Source: Rhodanobacteraceae bacterium (lineage in GTDB: Bacteria > Pseudomonadota > Gammaproteobacteria > Xanthomonadales > Rhodanobacteraceae). Taken from it: a stretch of 7,532 nucleotides of DNA. The stretch is taken from contig JAICIW010000094.1 in the NCBI GenBank assembly GCA_025928735.1, forward strand, positions 1-7,532, in the 5' to 3' direction. A program made the translations under genes and the position numbers. Below, piece after piece: positions 1 through 7,072 of this stretch. Below the pieces are notes generated by a model. It made no database searches, had not been told where the DNA came from, and saw nothing but the letters and a program-made list of their open reading frames with translations. Numbering within the stretch: the first letter of the stretch is position 1; each line of letters starts with the position of its first letter.

Positions 1-1047
1 CGCGACAAGCCGATCGGCGTTGGGTACGTCAATCCGCATTCGTTGATCTGTGCCCGCCTGGTGGCGCGCGGCATGGAGCATCCGCTGGATGCCTCACTGC
101 TGACGCATCGCCTGCAGGTGGCGCTGGCGCTGCGCGAACGCGTGCATGCTGAACCGTATTGTCGCCTGCTGTACGGCGAGTCAGATGGCGTGCCAGGGCT
201 GACGCTGGATCGCTTCGACGACGTGATCGTCGCGCAGGCAACCACCGCCGGCATCGAACGCCTGAAGCCGCAGGTCGAAGCGGCGGTGCAGAAGGTGTTG
301 AAGCCGCGTGCCTTGATCTGGAAGAACGATGCCGGCATCCGCGCGCTGGAAGGCCTGATGAGCTATGCCGACGTCGGTTTTGGCGATCCGCCCGGTGCGC
401 TGCGCGTGCGCGAAGGCGGCGTTGAATTCGCGGTCGACGCGATCGGCGGGCAAAAGACCGGCTGGTTCTACGACCAGCGCGCCAATCGCGACGCGCTGGC
501 GTCTTACGTGAAGGACGCGCGCGTGCTGGACATGTTCGCGTACCTCGGCGCGTGGGGGTTGCGCGCCGCGGCGATGGGTGCGAAGGAAGTCGTGTGCGTC
601 GATGCATCGGCGTCGGCGGTGAAACTGATCGGCATGAATGCCGAGCGCAACGGCCTGGCCGAACGCGTGCGTGCCGAACGCGCGGACGCGTTCGATTTCC
701 TGAAAGACTTGCGCGAACGCCGCGAACACTTCGACGTGGTGATCCTCGATCCGCCGGCGTTCGTCAAGCGCAAGAAGGATCTGAAGGAGGGCGCGCTGGC
801 GTATCGCCGCATCAACGAACTGGCGATGCAGGTGCTCTCGCGCGACGGCATTCTGGTGACGTGTTCGTGTTCGTATCACATGCCGCGCGCGGCATTGCTG
901 GATGCGGTGCAGCGTGGGGCGCGCCATCTCGATCGCAACGTGCAGGTGCTGCAGCAGTTGCAGCAGGCGCCGGACCATCCGGTGCATCCGGCGATTCCCG
1001 AGACCGATTACCTGAAAGGATTCATCTGTCGCGTGTTGCCGGCATGA
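1..1047 (+). CDS. rlmI: RlmI-type 23S rRNA (cytosine-C5) methyltransferase, 5' end outside window
   Basis: SAM-dependent methyltransferase of the RlmI/YccW type, which methylates a cytosine (C1962 in E. coli) of 23S rRNA. The frame is open from base 1 to the TGA at 1045-1047, giving 348 visible codons. E. coli RlmI is about 396 residues, so roughly the first 45 are missing; the TTG at 43 is an internal Leu, not a start. The visible N-terminus (GVGYVNPHSLICARL) looks like the end of the PUA RNA-binding domain. The block GQKTGWFYDQRANR (visible residues ~150-163) is typical of the family. SAM motif I is VLDMFAYLGAWG (~175-186), followed by the acidic VCVDAS strand. Motif IV is LDPPAF (~249-254). 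The cysteine motif TCSCS (~287-291) supplies the two Cys expected of an m5C enzyme. Reading through to the end is intact. The family call is firm; the exact target base is inferred from homology. Confidence 0.85.
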   Translation, partial: RDKPIGVGYVNPHSLICARLVARGMEHPLDASLLTHRLQVALALRERVHAEPYCRLLYGESDGVPGLTLDRFDDVIVAQATTAGIERLKPQVEAAVQKVLKPRALIWKNDAGIRALEGLMSYADVGFGDPPGALRVREGGVEFAVDAIGGQKTGWFYDQRANRDALASYVKDARVLDMFAYLGAWGLRAAAMGAKEVVCVDASASAVKLIGMNAERNGLAERVRAERADAFDFLKDLRERREHFDVVILDPPAFVKRKKDLKEGALAYRRINELAMQVLSRDGILVTCSCSYHMPRAALLDAVQRGARHLDRNVQVLQQLQQAPDHPVHPAIPETDYLKGFICRVLPA

Positions 1048-1070
1048 AGACCCCTCTCCCATCGGGGCGA

Positions 1071-1116
1071 ACCGACGCGTTCAGGCGATGCCATGAATGG
1101 CATCGCCTGCGTCGGT
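1071..1116. repeat. Long perfect hairpin with one 4-nt bulge
   Basis: The inner arms AGGCGATGCCA (1083-1093) and TGGCATCGCCT (1098-1108) pair perfectly over 11 bp around a TGAA tetraloop. The outer arms ACCGACGC (1071-1078) and GCGTCGGT (1109-1116) add 8 more perfect pairs. The only interruption is a GTTC bulge on the left arm (1079-1082). It starts 24 bp after the rlmI stop and could stabilise that mRNA's 3' end, but no T-tract follows, so it does not look like an intrinsic terminator. Confidence 0.8.
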
Positions 1117-1119
1117 GAG

Positions 1120-1145
1120 CGCTTGGATCGGGGATGATCCAAGCG
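1120..1145. repeat. Second hairpin of the intergenic element
   Basis: The arms CGCTTGGATC (1120-1129) and GATCCAAGCG (1136-1145) pair perfectly over 10 bp around a GGGGAT loop. It begins 3 bp after the first hairpin. The arms are unrelated in sequence to those of the first hairpin, so this is a composite element rather than a duplicated one. No run of T follows. Confidence 0.75.
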
Positions 1146-1185
1146 GGGTTGGCTTGGCGAGGCAGGATGCCGAGCGTAGCCAGGG

Positions 1186-1215
1186 TTGGGGTGAGGGTGC
1201 GATTTCGCGCATAAT
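1186..1215 (+). promoter_or_regulatory. Candidate sigma-70-type promoter for lgt
   Basis: TTGGGG (1186-1191) and CATAAT (1210-1215) are separated by 18 bp. The -10 matches TATAAT at 5 of 6 positions; the -35 keeps only the TTG core. It sits about 70 bp before the lgt ATG, in the right-hand part of the repeat-like element, and would let lgt be transcribed independently of rlmI. The weak -35 makes this tentative. Confidence 0.35.
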
Positions 1216-1284
1216 GCCGCGTTCTCGTCTCAACCGAACCTTCATCCCCGGCCCTCCGCCCCGAAGAGAGAAGGGAGCAAAAAC

Positions 1285-2205
1285 ATGACCCATCCCTTCT
1301 TCGCCGACATCGATCCCATCGCGTTCCACATTGGTTCGTTCGGGGTGCGCTGGTATGGGCTGATGTACCTCGGCGGTTTCGTCGGCGGACTGTTGCTGGG
1401 CGAATATCGACGCCGGCGTGGACGGCTGCCGGTCGATCGCGATTCGTTCCTCGACTTTGCGTTCTATTGCATGCTGGGCGTCATCGTCGGCGGCCGCATC
1501 TGGTACATGCTGACCTACCAGCCGATCAATTGGATCTGGACCGACCCGTTGCAGATCTTCCGCGTGTGGGATGGCGGCATGTCGTTTCACGGCGGACTGC
1601 TTGGTGTGCTGGTCGCGAGCCTGTGGTGGTGGTGGCGGCATCGCGCGTCGATCACGCATTATTTCGACGTGGTGGATTTCGTCGCGCCGCTGGTGCCGAT
1701 CGGGCTGGGGCTTGGGCGGCTCGGCAACTTCATTAACGGCGAGCTGTGGGGCAAGATCAGCGACCTGCCGTGGGCGATGATCTACCCGCACGCGCTGCAG
1801 GAGAATCCGAAATTCGCCGGCATGTCGGTGGCGGAACTCCACGCGCTGTATCCGAGTGGCGCGCTGGACGGCTATGCGCGCCAGCCTTCCGAGCTGTACG
1901 AATTCCTGCTGGAGGGCGTGGTGATGTTTACCGTGCTGTGGGTGTTCTCGATCAAGCCGCGGCACCGCTATGCGGTGTCGGGATTGTTCGGATTGATGTA
2001 CGGCTGCTTCCGTTTCGCGATCGAATTCATCCGCGAACCCGATGCGCAACTCGGGTACCTGTTCCACACCGGTTGGCTGACCATGGGCCAGGTGCAGTCG
2101 CTGCCGCTGATCGTGGTCGGGCTCGTGCTGCTGTGGATGTCGCGTCGCGCGCCGGTGATCCAGCCGCGGCCGGTGGTGCCTGTCGAAAGCTTCGCGAAAG
2201 GCTGA
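1285..2205 (+). CDS. lgt: Prolipoprotein diacylglyceryl transferase Lgt
   Basis: Inner-membrane enzyme of the first step of lipoprotein maturation: it transfers diacylglyceryl from phosphatidylglycerol to the lipobox cysteine of prolipoproteins. The 306 residues are close to the usual length (E. coli 291). Residues matching the E. coli active site are present: Y24 in RWYGLMYL, H102 in SFHGGL, and R145, N148 and E153 in the signature GRLGNFINGELWG (144-156). R243 and E247 are in CFRFAIEFIREPD. Several hydrophobic membrane segments are visible, for example ~22-40, 57-78, 101-115, 131-150, 211-222 and 272-286. The ATG at 1285 is preceded by AAGGGAG (1271-1277) with 7-nt spacing, which supports this start. 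In E. coli and many relatives lgt is followed by thyA; here it is followed, 103 bp on, by a secreted serine protease. Confidence 0.97.
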   Translation: MTHPFFADIDPIAFHIGSFGVRWYGLMYLGGFVGGLLLGEYRRRRGRLPVDRDSFLDFAFYCMLGVIVGGRIWYMLTYQPINWIWTDPLQIFRVWDGGMSFHGGLLGVLVASLWWWWRHRASITHYFDVVDFVAPLVPIGLGLGRLGNFINGELWGKISDLPWAMIYPHALQENPKFAGMSVAELHALYPSGALDGYARQPSELYEFLLEGVVMFTVLWVFSIKPRHRYAVSGLFGLMYGCFRFAIEFIREPDAQLGYLFHTGWLTMGQVQSLPLIVVGLVLLWMSRRAPVIQPRPVVPVESFAKG

Positions 2206-2308
2206 AGTGCTAAGCCTTGCGCGCGCGGGGTGAAGTTTCCTCTCGCCGGATTGCATTTGCGACCCCAACCCCTGGGTTGATGGACGGGATGTTGCGAGGA
2301 GGATCCAC

Positions 2309-4315
2309 ATGCCGACTTTGCATTCCCTTGCGGAGCGGTTTGCCCGTTATGGCCGGGCGGGTGGCTGGCTGCTCATAGTCTGTATCGGCATGGTCGCGCC
2401 GCGCATGGCCTGCGCGGCGGACCTCGGTCCATCCATCTTGCCGAAGATCGATGCGGTTACTTTCGAAGTGGTGGCTGCCAAACCCGTCCATGATCCGCTG
2501 AGTTACGAGAAGGCGCTGCCGCTGGACCTGCTCCCGTATCAGCAGCGCACCGACAAGTATTACTCGATCGGCACGGCCTTCGCGTTGGGCGGCAATCGTT
2601 ACGTGACGGCGGCGCACGTTCTCCTGACTGGCATGGACAGCCTGTGGGGACCGCCGGAACTGCGTGATGCCTCCGGTCACGTGTATGCCATTGACAAGAT
2701 CGAGAAGTTTGCATTGCGCCGCGACTTTGCGGTGTTCTCGCTGGTGACGCAGCCGCCAAACGTCACCACGCTGTCGACAAATGCCGAACCCGTCCTCGAT
2801 CAAGCGGTGTACGCCGTTGGCAATGCGCTGGGCACTGGCGTCGTGGTCCGCGACGGCTTGTACACATCTGACACGCCGGAACAGCAAGATGGGCAGTGGA
2901 AATGGATCCGGTTCTCCGCAGCAGCATCGCCAGGCAACAGCGGCGGTCCGCTGCTCGATCAAGACGGCAAGATCATCGGCGTGGTGCTGATGAAATCGCC
3001 CAACGAAAACCTCAACTACGCGCTGCCGATCAGTGAGGTGTTGAACGCGCCGGCGAACGCGGCCGTGATCGACAAGCGCATGTCGTCAGGATTCGACCTC
3101 TTCGATACGACCATCACCGGCACCTTCAACACACGATTCGCATTGCCCACGAGCTTGGCGGATTTCTACGCCAAGTTGCAGGCGCTGCTGCACGGTTACG
3201 AGGACAGCCAATTGAAGGCGGTGTTCGCGAAGGATGCGGAGCAGGTCTTCCCGCATGGCACCGGTTCGCATGGGGTGTTGTATGGCGTGCCCGGGTTTTT
3301 TGCATTCCCCACCTTGCTCAGGCGCAACAGCGCGGGCGAGTGGGAGCCTGGCGGGAAGCGGGCCGCGAAAGTGCCGTTGCCCGACAACGGATACCTGGCG
3401 ATCGGCAGGGTCGGGCACGACCTGCTGTTCCACCTGCGCAAGCCGGATGACGTCAGCGACCAGCAGCTCTATGGCAATCCAGCGCGGTTGATGGATGCGT
3501 TGGCGAAACCGGGGCTGTTTCGTCGCGACGTTGCGTCGGAACGTATCAAGATCACCGCATTCGGCAAACCCGGACTCGACACGATATACACCGATCACTG
3601 GCAGAGAAACTGGCGGGTGCTGACCTGGCCGATGCCGTTCGCCAATCGGCGGGTGATGGTTTTCGCACTGCCCGTGCCGGATGGCTATGACGGCTTCATG
3701 CGCGAGCTTCCTGCGGGCGAGAGGCACGGTTACCTCGTCAACATGGAAGCCATGACCGATTTTTTCTATCTGTCCTATCGCGGCTCCCTGGCACAGTGGA
3801 AGGACTATCTGGAGAACACCACGCTGTCGCCTGTCGCTTTCAAGACCATCCATATCGACGCCGATTACGGCAAACGTTTCAGTTACGCTTCGCCGCGCGT
3901 TGCATTCTCGATCACGCCGCAGGTGCAGAAGATCCAGCCCGACAGCGAACTTACGCTGGAATTCATGTATTTCCCCGACCACGACAAGGTGGTCTGGGAC
4001 GTGGGCGACATACAGTTGAGGGTGGACGACAACGACAAGGACTGGATCAACGTGCAGCGGAATTTCGCACCCGCACCGGATCTGGGCGAGGGCTTCCAGG
4101 AAATGTGGCACAAGGTCGTGGCCCGCCAGCATCCGATGGACGGCGTCGCGCGCGACGGCAACGACGTGATGAAAATCAACGCTGTCGTGGACGCGCCCGG
4201 CAAGAAACCGCAGGTACTCTACACGGCCTTCTACGCGGAAGATGGATCACATCCGCAAGCCTACATGCGGAAGAAACTGGACTTGCTGATGAAGAACCTG
4301 CACGTGCACGAGTGA
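2309..4315 (+). CDS. Secreted trypsin-like serine protease with uncharacterised ~400-residue C-terminal region
   Basis: 668-residue exported protein. A signal peptide is clear: basic N-terminus, hydrophobic core GGWLLIVCIGMVA (18-30) and an A-C-A site, giving likely cleavage after residue 36. This points to the periplasm or outside. Residues ~85-250 form a chymotrypsin-fold peptidase of the Trypsin_2/HtrA style: H103 in VTAAHVL, D139 in RRDFAVFSL and S211 in SPGNSGGPLLDQDGKIIGVV complete the triad, and NLNYALPISEV (234-244) resembles the HtrA substrate-pocket strand. No PDZ domain is recognisable. Residues ~265-668 match no family I know; the region is soluble-looking, with no membrane segment, lipobox or obvious sorting tail. 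The start is set by AGGAGG (2297-2302), 6 nt before the ATG. It may be read through from lgt (103-bp gap); I found no convincing promoter or terminator in that gap, only a small CAACCC/GGGTTG hairpin. Substrate unknown. Confidence 0.85.
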   Translation: MPTLHSLAERFARYGRAGGWLLIVCIGMVAPRMACAADLGPSILPKIDAVTFEVVAAKPVHDPLSYEKALPLDLLPYQQRTDKYYSIGTAFALGGNRYVTAAHVLLTGMDSLWGPPELRDASGHVYAIDKIEKFALRRDFAVFSLVTQPPNVTTLSTNAEPVLDQAVYAVGNALGTGVVVRDGLYTSDTPEQQDGQWKWIRFSAAASPGNSGGPLLDQDGKIIGVVLMKSPNENLNYALPISEVLNAPANAAVIDKRMSSGFDLFDTTITGTFNTRFALPTSLADFYAKLQALLHGYEDSQLKAVFAKDAEQVFPHGTGSHGVLYGVPGFFAFPTLLRRNSAGEWEPGGKRAAKVPLPDNGYLAIGRVGHDLLFHLRKPDDVSDQQLYGNPARLMDALAKPGLFRRDVASERIKITAFGKPGLDTIYTDHWQRNWRVLTWPMPFANRRVMVFALPVPDGYDGFMRELPAGERHGYLVNMEAMTDFFYLSYRGSLAQWKDYLENTTLSPVAFKTIHIDADYGKRFSYASPRVAFSITPQVQKIQPDSELTLEFMYFPDHDKVVWDVGDIQLRVDDNDKDWINVQRNFAPAPDLGEGFQEMWHKVVARQHPMDGVARDGNDVMKINAVVDAPGKKPQVLYTAFYAEDGSHPQAYMRKKLDLLMKNLHVHE

Positions 4316-4336
4316 AGCTGCTTCGCGCGCGCCCGT

Positions 4337-5329
4337 TCAGAGCCACTTCGCCCGCTTGAGCACCACGTAAAGCGTGATGCAGATGACGACGGTGGCGGTG
4401 ATGATGCCCGGATAGGCGTAGTGGCTGGCGAGTTCCGGCATGTCGTGGAAGTTCATGCCGTACCAGCTTGCCAGCAGGGTGGGCGCGGCCAAGAGCGCCG
4501 CCCAGCCGGCCAGGCGCTTCACCACTTCGTTCTGGCGCACGGTGATCAGCGACAGGTTCACGTTCATCGCCGCGCCCAGCATTTCACGCATCGAGTTGAT
4601 CGCATCGCTGACGCGGGTGACGTGGTCCTGCACGTCGCGGAAGTAGGGCCGCACTTCGTCGCGGATCACTTCCGGGTGCAGCCGCACCAGTTGTCCGAGC
4701 ATGTCCTGCAACGGCGTCGCCGCCAGCTTCAGCGTCAGCAGTTCGCGTTGCATGCCATACAGGCGCCGGGTGACATCGCGGTTGGCAAGGTCGGCGAAGA
4801 CGTCCTGTTCCAGCTCCTGGAGTTCCTGCTTGAAGTCCTGCACGATTGGCAGGTAGTTGTCGACGATCAGGTCGAGGATCGAATACAGCGCGAAGCTGGG
4901 GCCGAGCGCGAGGTGCTCGGGCGTCTGCTCGCAGGCGCGGCGCGCGCGCGCATACGACTGCGACGCGCCGTGCCGCACCGACAGCAGGTAATGCCTGCCG
5001 ACGAAGATGTGGGTTTCGCCGAACGCGATGTTGCCATCGGTCATCTGCGCGGTCTGCGCCACCACGAACAGCGAGTCGCCGTACGATTCGATCTTGGGCC
5101 GCTGGTGCGCGCTGTGCGCGTCCTCGACGGCCAGTTCATGCAGCCCGAATTCCACCTGCAGCTTTTCCAGCAACGGTTCGTCGGGTTCGACCAGGCCCAC
5201 CCATACGAAGCCCTGCGCCGGCGCAAGGAAGTCGCTGATCTCATCCAGCGTGATGTCGCGGATCTTTTTCCCGTCCACGCCGTAGGCGGCACAGTTGGCG
5301 ACCATCGATTTCGCGTCGGGCGTGTCCAT
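4337..5329 (-). CDS. corA: CorA-family magnesium/cobalt transport protein
   Basis: 330-residue homopentameric divalent-cation channel of the inner membrane (Mg2+, also Co2+/Ni2+). The large cytosolic N-terminal domain (~1-250) with a long helical part leads into NVNLSLITVRQNEVVKRLAGW (256-276), typical of the pore-lining stalk helix. The first membrane segment (~272-290) ends in the diagnostic YGMNF motif (G291-M292-N293), followed by the MPEL loop. The second membrane segment is ~307-325, and the basic tail KRAKWL resembles other CorA C-termini. GMN plus MPEL favours CorA over ZntB. It lies 36 bp downstream of the PilZ/HD-GYP gene on the same strand and converges with the protease gene. No Shine-Dalgarno sequence is visible before the ATG at 5329; Met9 is a possible alternative start, also without one. 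Confidence 0.93.
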   Translation of the reverse strand: MDTPDAKSMVANCAAYGVDGKKIRDITLDEISDFLAPAQGFVWVGLVEPDEPLLEKLQVEFGLHELAVEDAHSAHQRPKIESYGDSLFVVAQTAQMTDGNIAFGETHIFVGRHYLLSVRHGASQSYARARRACEQTPEHLALGPSFALYSILDLIVDNYLPIVQDFKQELQELEQDVFADLANRDVTRRLYGMQRELLTLKLAATPLQDMLGQLVRLHPEVIRDEVRPYFRDVQDHVTRVSDAINSMREMLGAAMNVNLSLITVRQNEVVKRLAGWAALLAAPTLLASWYGMNFHDMPELASHYAYPGIITATVVICITLYVVLKRAKWL

Positions 5330-5335
5330 GCACCG

Positions 5336-5341
5336 ATTATG
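5336..5341 (-). promoter_or_regulatory. -10-like hexamer immediately upstream of corA
   Basis: CATAAT (minus strand, 5341 to 5336) ends 6 bases before the corA ATG, so transcription starting the usual distance downstream would begin at or beside the start codon. No recognisable -35 lies at 16-18 bp, where the sequence is GC-only or nearly so. This fits either a weak promoter giving a leaderless mRNA or a chance match. Confidence 0.25.
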
Positions 5342-5365
5342 CAGGATGGATGCAAGCAGCGCGCA

Positions 5366-7030
5366 TCACGCGGTCGGCAGCAGGGCTTCCACCGGTTCGC
5401 CGAGACGCGTGAGGTCCCGGCCGTGGACGAGGATGCCGCTGGTCGCATCGTCGAAGGATGGTTCGTCCACCTGACGCACCGCGGCGAGGGCGCGGTCGGC
5501 ATCCAGCGACAACACCCAGCCGAGTTCGCCGCGTGGAAAACGCAGCAACGTGCCCACCGGCCAGATGCCGAAATGATCGACGTAGCGCTCCACCCAGCGC
5601 GGATCGAATTGCGCCGGCGACCGCCGCAAGTGCTGGTAGATGCGATCGATCGGCAGCCCGGCGCGGTCGGCGCGGTCGCGTCCCATCGCATCCACCACGT
5701 CCACGATGGCCGCGACGCGCATCAGCGCGTGCAACTTGTCGCCGCTGCGATGGCCCGGATAACCGCTGCCGTCCAGGCGTTCGTTGCCGCCTTCGATTAC
5801 CGTCTGGATGGCCACCGGCGACAGCCAGTGGCAGGCGGCGAGCCGATCCTTGATGAGCGCCACGTGCTGCCGGAACTGGCGCTGCTGTTCCGCATCGAGC
5901 TGTGTCGCATCGCGAAGCGGCGCGGGCAGCAGGGCCTTGCCGAGGTCGTGCACCAGGCCAGCCGCCGCCAACGCCCGGCACACGTCCGGCTTCAGGCCGA
6001 GCGCCGTGCCAAGATCGACCAGTCGCACCGCGACTGCAAGGCAATGCCGGATCAGTGGCAATTCCCGGTGCAGGCAGGTCAGCGCAAACAACAGCGCTTC
6101 GCGATCCTCCGCGTGCAGCGCCATCAGCTTGGCCGCGTGCTGCGAGAGCAGTTTCTGGTCGATCAGCCCGCCATGGCGCAACTTCATGATCTGGGTCGCG
6201 AGGAACGACGCGCACCCCGCGAGCTGCCTGGCCATCGGGTTGCGATAGGTGTCGGATTCGTCGGCCGCATCGTCGATGGTGCTGCCGAGATACAACGGCG
6301 ACGGCCGCAAATCGCTCTTGTCGGAAGCGGCATGGCGCGCGGACTCGCGTTCGGTTTCGCGCACCAGGAACCACAGCCGTTGTTGCTGGTCGCGTCCGCC
6401 CACATCGAGCCGGAACCCGCACAGGATGCGATCGTTGCGGAAGGTCTGGTGACGCGGCCAGCCCGGGACGATGAATCGGCTGCCGTCGGGAAAAGTCATT
6501 TCGAGTTGCAGCGGGCGGCTGCGATCGTCCAGCAGCGCCGCCGCCGAGGGCTCCGCTTCCACCATGCAGCCGTGCAGCGACAGGTCGCGCAGATAACCGG
6601 TCGCGGTGGCGCCGGCATCCTGCAGGTTCACCCTCACCTTCATGCCGCGGCGCAGCCGCGCACGAAAAGTGTCCCGCTGCTGGTGCTTTTCGAGCCACCC
6701 CGGGAATTCGCACCTGCAAAGACGTCGCTGGTCCTCTTCCCAGACCAGTTGGACCGTCAATATCGGCGTGCGCAGTACGCCCCTCGACCCTTGGCCGTTC
6801 AGCCGGAAAACGGCACCCTCGCAGAACGCGGTGGCGCCGTCGGCAATGGCACTGACGTCCAGGTGCAATGCCTCGCCCGCGTTGGTGGTGGCCACGGTCA
6901 CGGGCAGCTCAACCATTTGGTCCTGCTCCAGGACCAGGCACGCGCTGCCGGGCTGGCGCAGGGTTTCCAGCAACTCGATGATTTCCGCGGGATGGTCGAT
7001 GCGGGTGTAGAAATCGCCGCTTTGTGTCAT
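5366..7030 (-). CDS. YcgR-like / PilZ / degenerate HD-GYP fusion protein (c-di-GMP effector)
   Basis: 554-residue soluble protein with no signal peptide or membrane segment. Residues ~1-112 look like the N-terminal domain of YcgR-type flagellar brakes. Residues ~113-225 are a PilZ domain with both c-di-GMP-binding motifs intact: RDTFR (R119, R123) and DLSLHG (D149, S151, G154). After a variable linker (~226-300), residues ~315-475 form an HD-GYP domain. It keeps H329, HDLGK (H361, D362, K365), H389, ERLDGSGYP (417-425) and the D444/D447 region. The two histidines that normally precede E-R are G415-N416, so two metal ligands of active HD-GYP phosphodiesterases are missing. The protein therefore probably binds c-di-GMP through PilZ; hydrolysis is doubtful. 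The ATG at 7030 has GAGG 5 nt upstream (7036-7039), and a sigma-28-like promoter lies at 7073-7099. corA follows after 36 bp. Function in motility control is inferred. Confidence 0.85.
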   Translation of the reverse strand: MTQSGDFYTRIDHPAEIIELLETLRQPGSACLVLEQDQMVELPVTVATTNAGEALHLDVSAIADGATAFCEGAVFRLNGQGSRGVLRTPILTVQLVWEEDQRRLCRCEFPGWLEKHQQRDTFRARLRRGMKVRVNLQDAGATATGYLRDLSLHGCMVEAEPSAAALLDDRSRPLQLEMTFPDGSRFIVPGWPRHQTFRNDRILCGFRLDVGGRDQQQRLWFLVRETERESARHAASDKSDLRPSPLYLGSTIDDAADESDTYRNPMARQLAGCASFLATQIMKLRHGGLIDQKLLSQHAAKLMALHAEDREALLFALTCLHRELPLIRHCLAVAVRLVDLGTALGLKPDVCRALAAAGLVHDLGKALLPAPLRDATQLDAEQQRQFRQHVALIKDRLAACHWLSPVAIQTVIEGGNERLDGSGYPGHRSGDKLHALMRVAAIVDVVDAMGRDRADRAGLPIDRIYQHLRRSPAQFDPRWVERYVDHFGIWPVGTLLRFPRGELGWVLSLDADRALAAVRQVDEPSFDDATSGILVHGRDLTRLGEPVEALLPTA

Positions 7031-7072
7031 GGAGGCCTCGTCACCGGGGCGGTCACGGTTGATCGGTGGTGT

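Larger units (their letters stand above)
1050..1277. repeat. Structured intergenic element, probable interspersed palindromic repeat
   Basis: The gap between rlmI and lgt is almost entirely secondary structure. From left to right it holds a C-rich start (CCCCTCTCCC, 1051-1060), a long bulged hairpin (1071-1116), a second hairpin (1120-1145), a weaker nested one (outer TGGCT/AGCCA 1150-1182, inner GGCA/TGCC 1161-1171), a G-rich tract (1183-1200), and a closing purine-rich block with AGAGAAGGGAG (1267-1277). The CCCTCTCCC/GAGAAGGGAG-type ends and the tandem hairpins resemble high-copy intergenic repeats I associate with Xanthomonadales genomes. Only one copy is in the window, so the repeat status is inferred. 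The 63-codon ORF through it (1097-1288) is not supported as a gene. The right end contributes the lgt ribosome-binding site. Confidence 0.5.

Noticed and set aside
1071..1116. Intrinsic terminator for rlmI
   Set aside because: The stem is strong, but no run of T follows on either strand.
1097..1288. 63-codon plus-strand ORF ending in an ATGA overlap with the lgt start, suggesting translational coupling
   Set aside because: It runs through the hairpins of the repeat-like element, has no ribosome-binding site, and its sequence follows the repeat. The overlap is most simply chance.
2227..2254. Sigma-28-like promoter before the protease (TGAAGTTT followed by GCCGGATT)
   Set aside because: The spacing is 6 bp rather than 11 and the -10 matches poorly, unlike the site at 7073-7099.
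2262..2285. Inverted 10-bp copy of the G-rich part of the upstream repeat (ACCCCAACCC against GGGTTGGGGT at 1183-1192), with a small hairpin
   Set aside because: Ten low-complexity bases are too few to call a second repeat copy; the similarity does not extend except for a gapped CTGG.
1081..2310. 409-codon minus-strand open frame opposite lgt and the upstream gap
   Set aside because: It is antisense to lgt, which has all its catalytic residues; composition is typical of a GC-driven shadow frame and no motif is visible.
4310..4340. Bidirectional terminator between the convergent protease and corA genes
   Set aside because: Only a 4-bp GAAG/CTTC stem with a 3-nt loop and no T-tract is present in the 21-bp gap.
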